Source: Neoarius graeffei
Taxonomy: Eukaryota; Chordata; Actinopteri; Siluriformes; Ariidae
Direction of reading: 5' to 3'
Length of the DNA stretch: 64,000 nucleotides
Assembly (NCBI RefSeq): GCF_027579695.1
Contig: NC_083572.1
Coordinates: forward strand, 13,662,915 to 13,726,914
Program-made: the position numbers and the translations under genes
Notes under the pieces: generated by a model
What the model was told of the DNA's origin: nothing
Seen by the model: only the letters and a program-made list of their open reading frames with translations
The model's database searches: none
Part shown: piece by piece, positions 63,267 to 64,000 of the stretch
Layout of the letters: every line of letters starts with the position of its first letter
Numbering within the stretch: the first letter of the stretch is position 1

Positions 63267-64000
63267 GCCCTGTCCACATGGCAACAGATTCAGGTGACTC
63301 CGATACAATTGCTTATCGTTTAGGCCTGGCGTCCACACGGCACCGGCGTTTTGGGTGCCCAAAACGCAAATCTTTTTGAGAACGGGTTCCAGAGTGGAAA
63401 GATCTGGCAACGTTGCCGTTGTGAAGTCGTCTGGATGAGTAGAACGGATTTGTTTACGATGACATCGCAACCACATGACTGAGTGCTTCACGCCGGGTAG
63501 AAGTGTAACGAATATCACCAGGAAAAAGCCTTACAGAGCACTAGTGAGAGTGAAACACGAGCTTGGATATTATTATTATTATTATTATTATGTTCAGTGT
63601 TAGTTCACAGTAGTAATGCAAGAAGCAGAATAGTGACAGTAATAGTGAAGCAAAAACATGCAATTGTACAAACACTGCAGCTCTACAGCAAAATATTCAT
63701 TTATGAAATGGTCTGATTCTTAACACCAGTAGTGCCAATGATCTTCTCATTGCGATGCGAGTTGTCAACAAATCCTATAACTTGGTTCATGAAACGCGCT
63801 TACAAAATATTTTCACTGTGAATATTTATTGTGTAATGGTGCAATCCCGCCAGCAAAAATAGGGAAAAAAAAGGAGCGATCTCACCTCTTCAGATGTTGA
63901 TTTAAGTCCGACAATACATTCCTCAAAAAGGGCGTAGAGGAGCAAATTAATCCAATTTATTCCAGACCATTAAAGACGCCACCTTCCGCGTAGAATCATA
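63267..64000. mobile_element. DNA transposon, left part, running off the window
   Basis: GGCCCTGTCCACATGGCAAC, then GGCCTGGCGTCCACACGGCA and GTGCCCAAAACGC are subterminal repeats of a teleost hAT-like family (recognised from memory). A short minus-strand open stretch near 63850-63950 (LLLYALFEECIVGLKSTSEE) may be part of its coding region. The right end is outside the window. An ATT microsatellite sits at about 63571-63591. Confidence 0.5.

Noticed and set aside
63860-63960. Minus-strand exon ending CTGAAGAG|GTGAGA (LLLYALFEECIVGLKSTSEE)
   Set aside because: An in-frame stop lies just upstream without an acceptor or ATG, and the frame stays open through the supposed donor; more likely part of the adjoining transposon.
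56400-64000. ap1m2 exon 1
   Set aside because: I looked on the minus strand for an M-ASAV-ILD-KGK-type exon and found none; it is probably beyond the right edge.

Overview
This is vertebrate, almost certainly teleost fish, DNA. The window holds three host genes with GT-AG introns, embedded in a dense and repeatedly nested layer of transposable elements. The repeats are typical of ray-finned fish: many Tc1-like elements, about a dozen copies of one tRNA-derived SINE of about 365 bp, and L1- and L2-like LINE pieces. The SINE and Tc1 mix resembles catfish-type (ostariophysan) genomes, but that is an impression from memory.

Host genes. (1) lrrc8e, plus strand, coding exons 7578-7718 and 12313-14592, encodes an 806-residue subunit of the volume-regulated anion channel. 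(2) cdkn2d, minus strand, exon 1 at 39826-39966 and exon 2 at 21620-21991, encodes a 170-residue INK4 ankyrin-repeat CDK4/6 inhibitor; its single intron is 17.8 kb. (3) ap1m2, minus strand, eleven coding exons between 56333 and 41169, encodes the mu subunit of clathrin adaptor AP-1; only the first exon (about 14 codons) is missing. As I recall, the human orthologues AP1M2 and CDKN2D are adjacent and co-oriented on 19p13.2, with LRRC8E on the same arm, so the window looks like a conserved block.

Layout. 1-7.5 kb: a Tc1-like 3' end, three SINEs and a decayed Sleeping-Beauty-like element. 7.5-15 kb: lrrc8e, with DNA-transposon relics in its intron. 15-21 kb: intergenic, with a decayed Tc1 carrying a SINE, more SINE pieces and a short tandem repeat. 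21.6-40 kb: cdkn2d and its repeat-filled intron. The intron holds a Tc1 copy, a LINE interrupted by a THAP-encoding TTAA element, a 4.2-kb TIR element with unassigned exons, and an L1 fragment (32470-39716) carrying a five-level nest. 40-41.1 kb: cdkn2d promoter and ap1m2 3' end. 41.2-56.3 kb: ap1m2 with element-laden introns. 56.5-64 kb: a Sleeping-Beauty-like element split by a hAT element that itself carries a MITE and another TIR element with a solo LTR, followed by more Tc1 relics.

The three host genes do not form one pathway; their linkage looks like ancient synteny. The most unusual content is the transposon stratigraphy: L1 contains a TTAA foldback element, which contains a pogo-like element, which contains a TA-flanked foldback MITE, which contains a SINE. 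The same L1 fragment also holds a separate Tc1 copy with an uninterrupted transposase frame. Element family names come from motif recognition and memory, not database searches.
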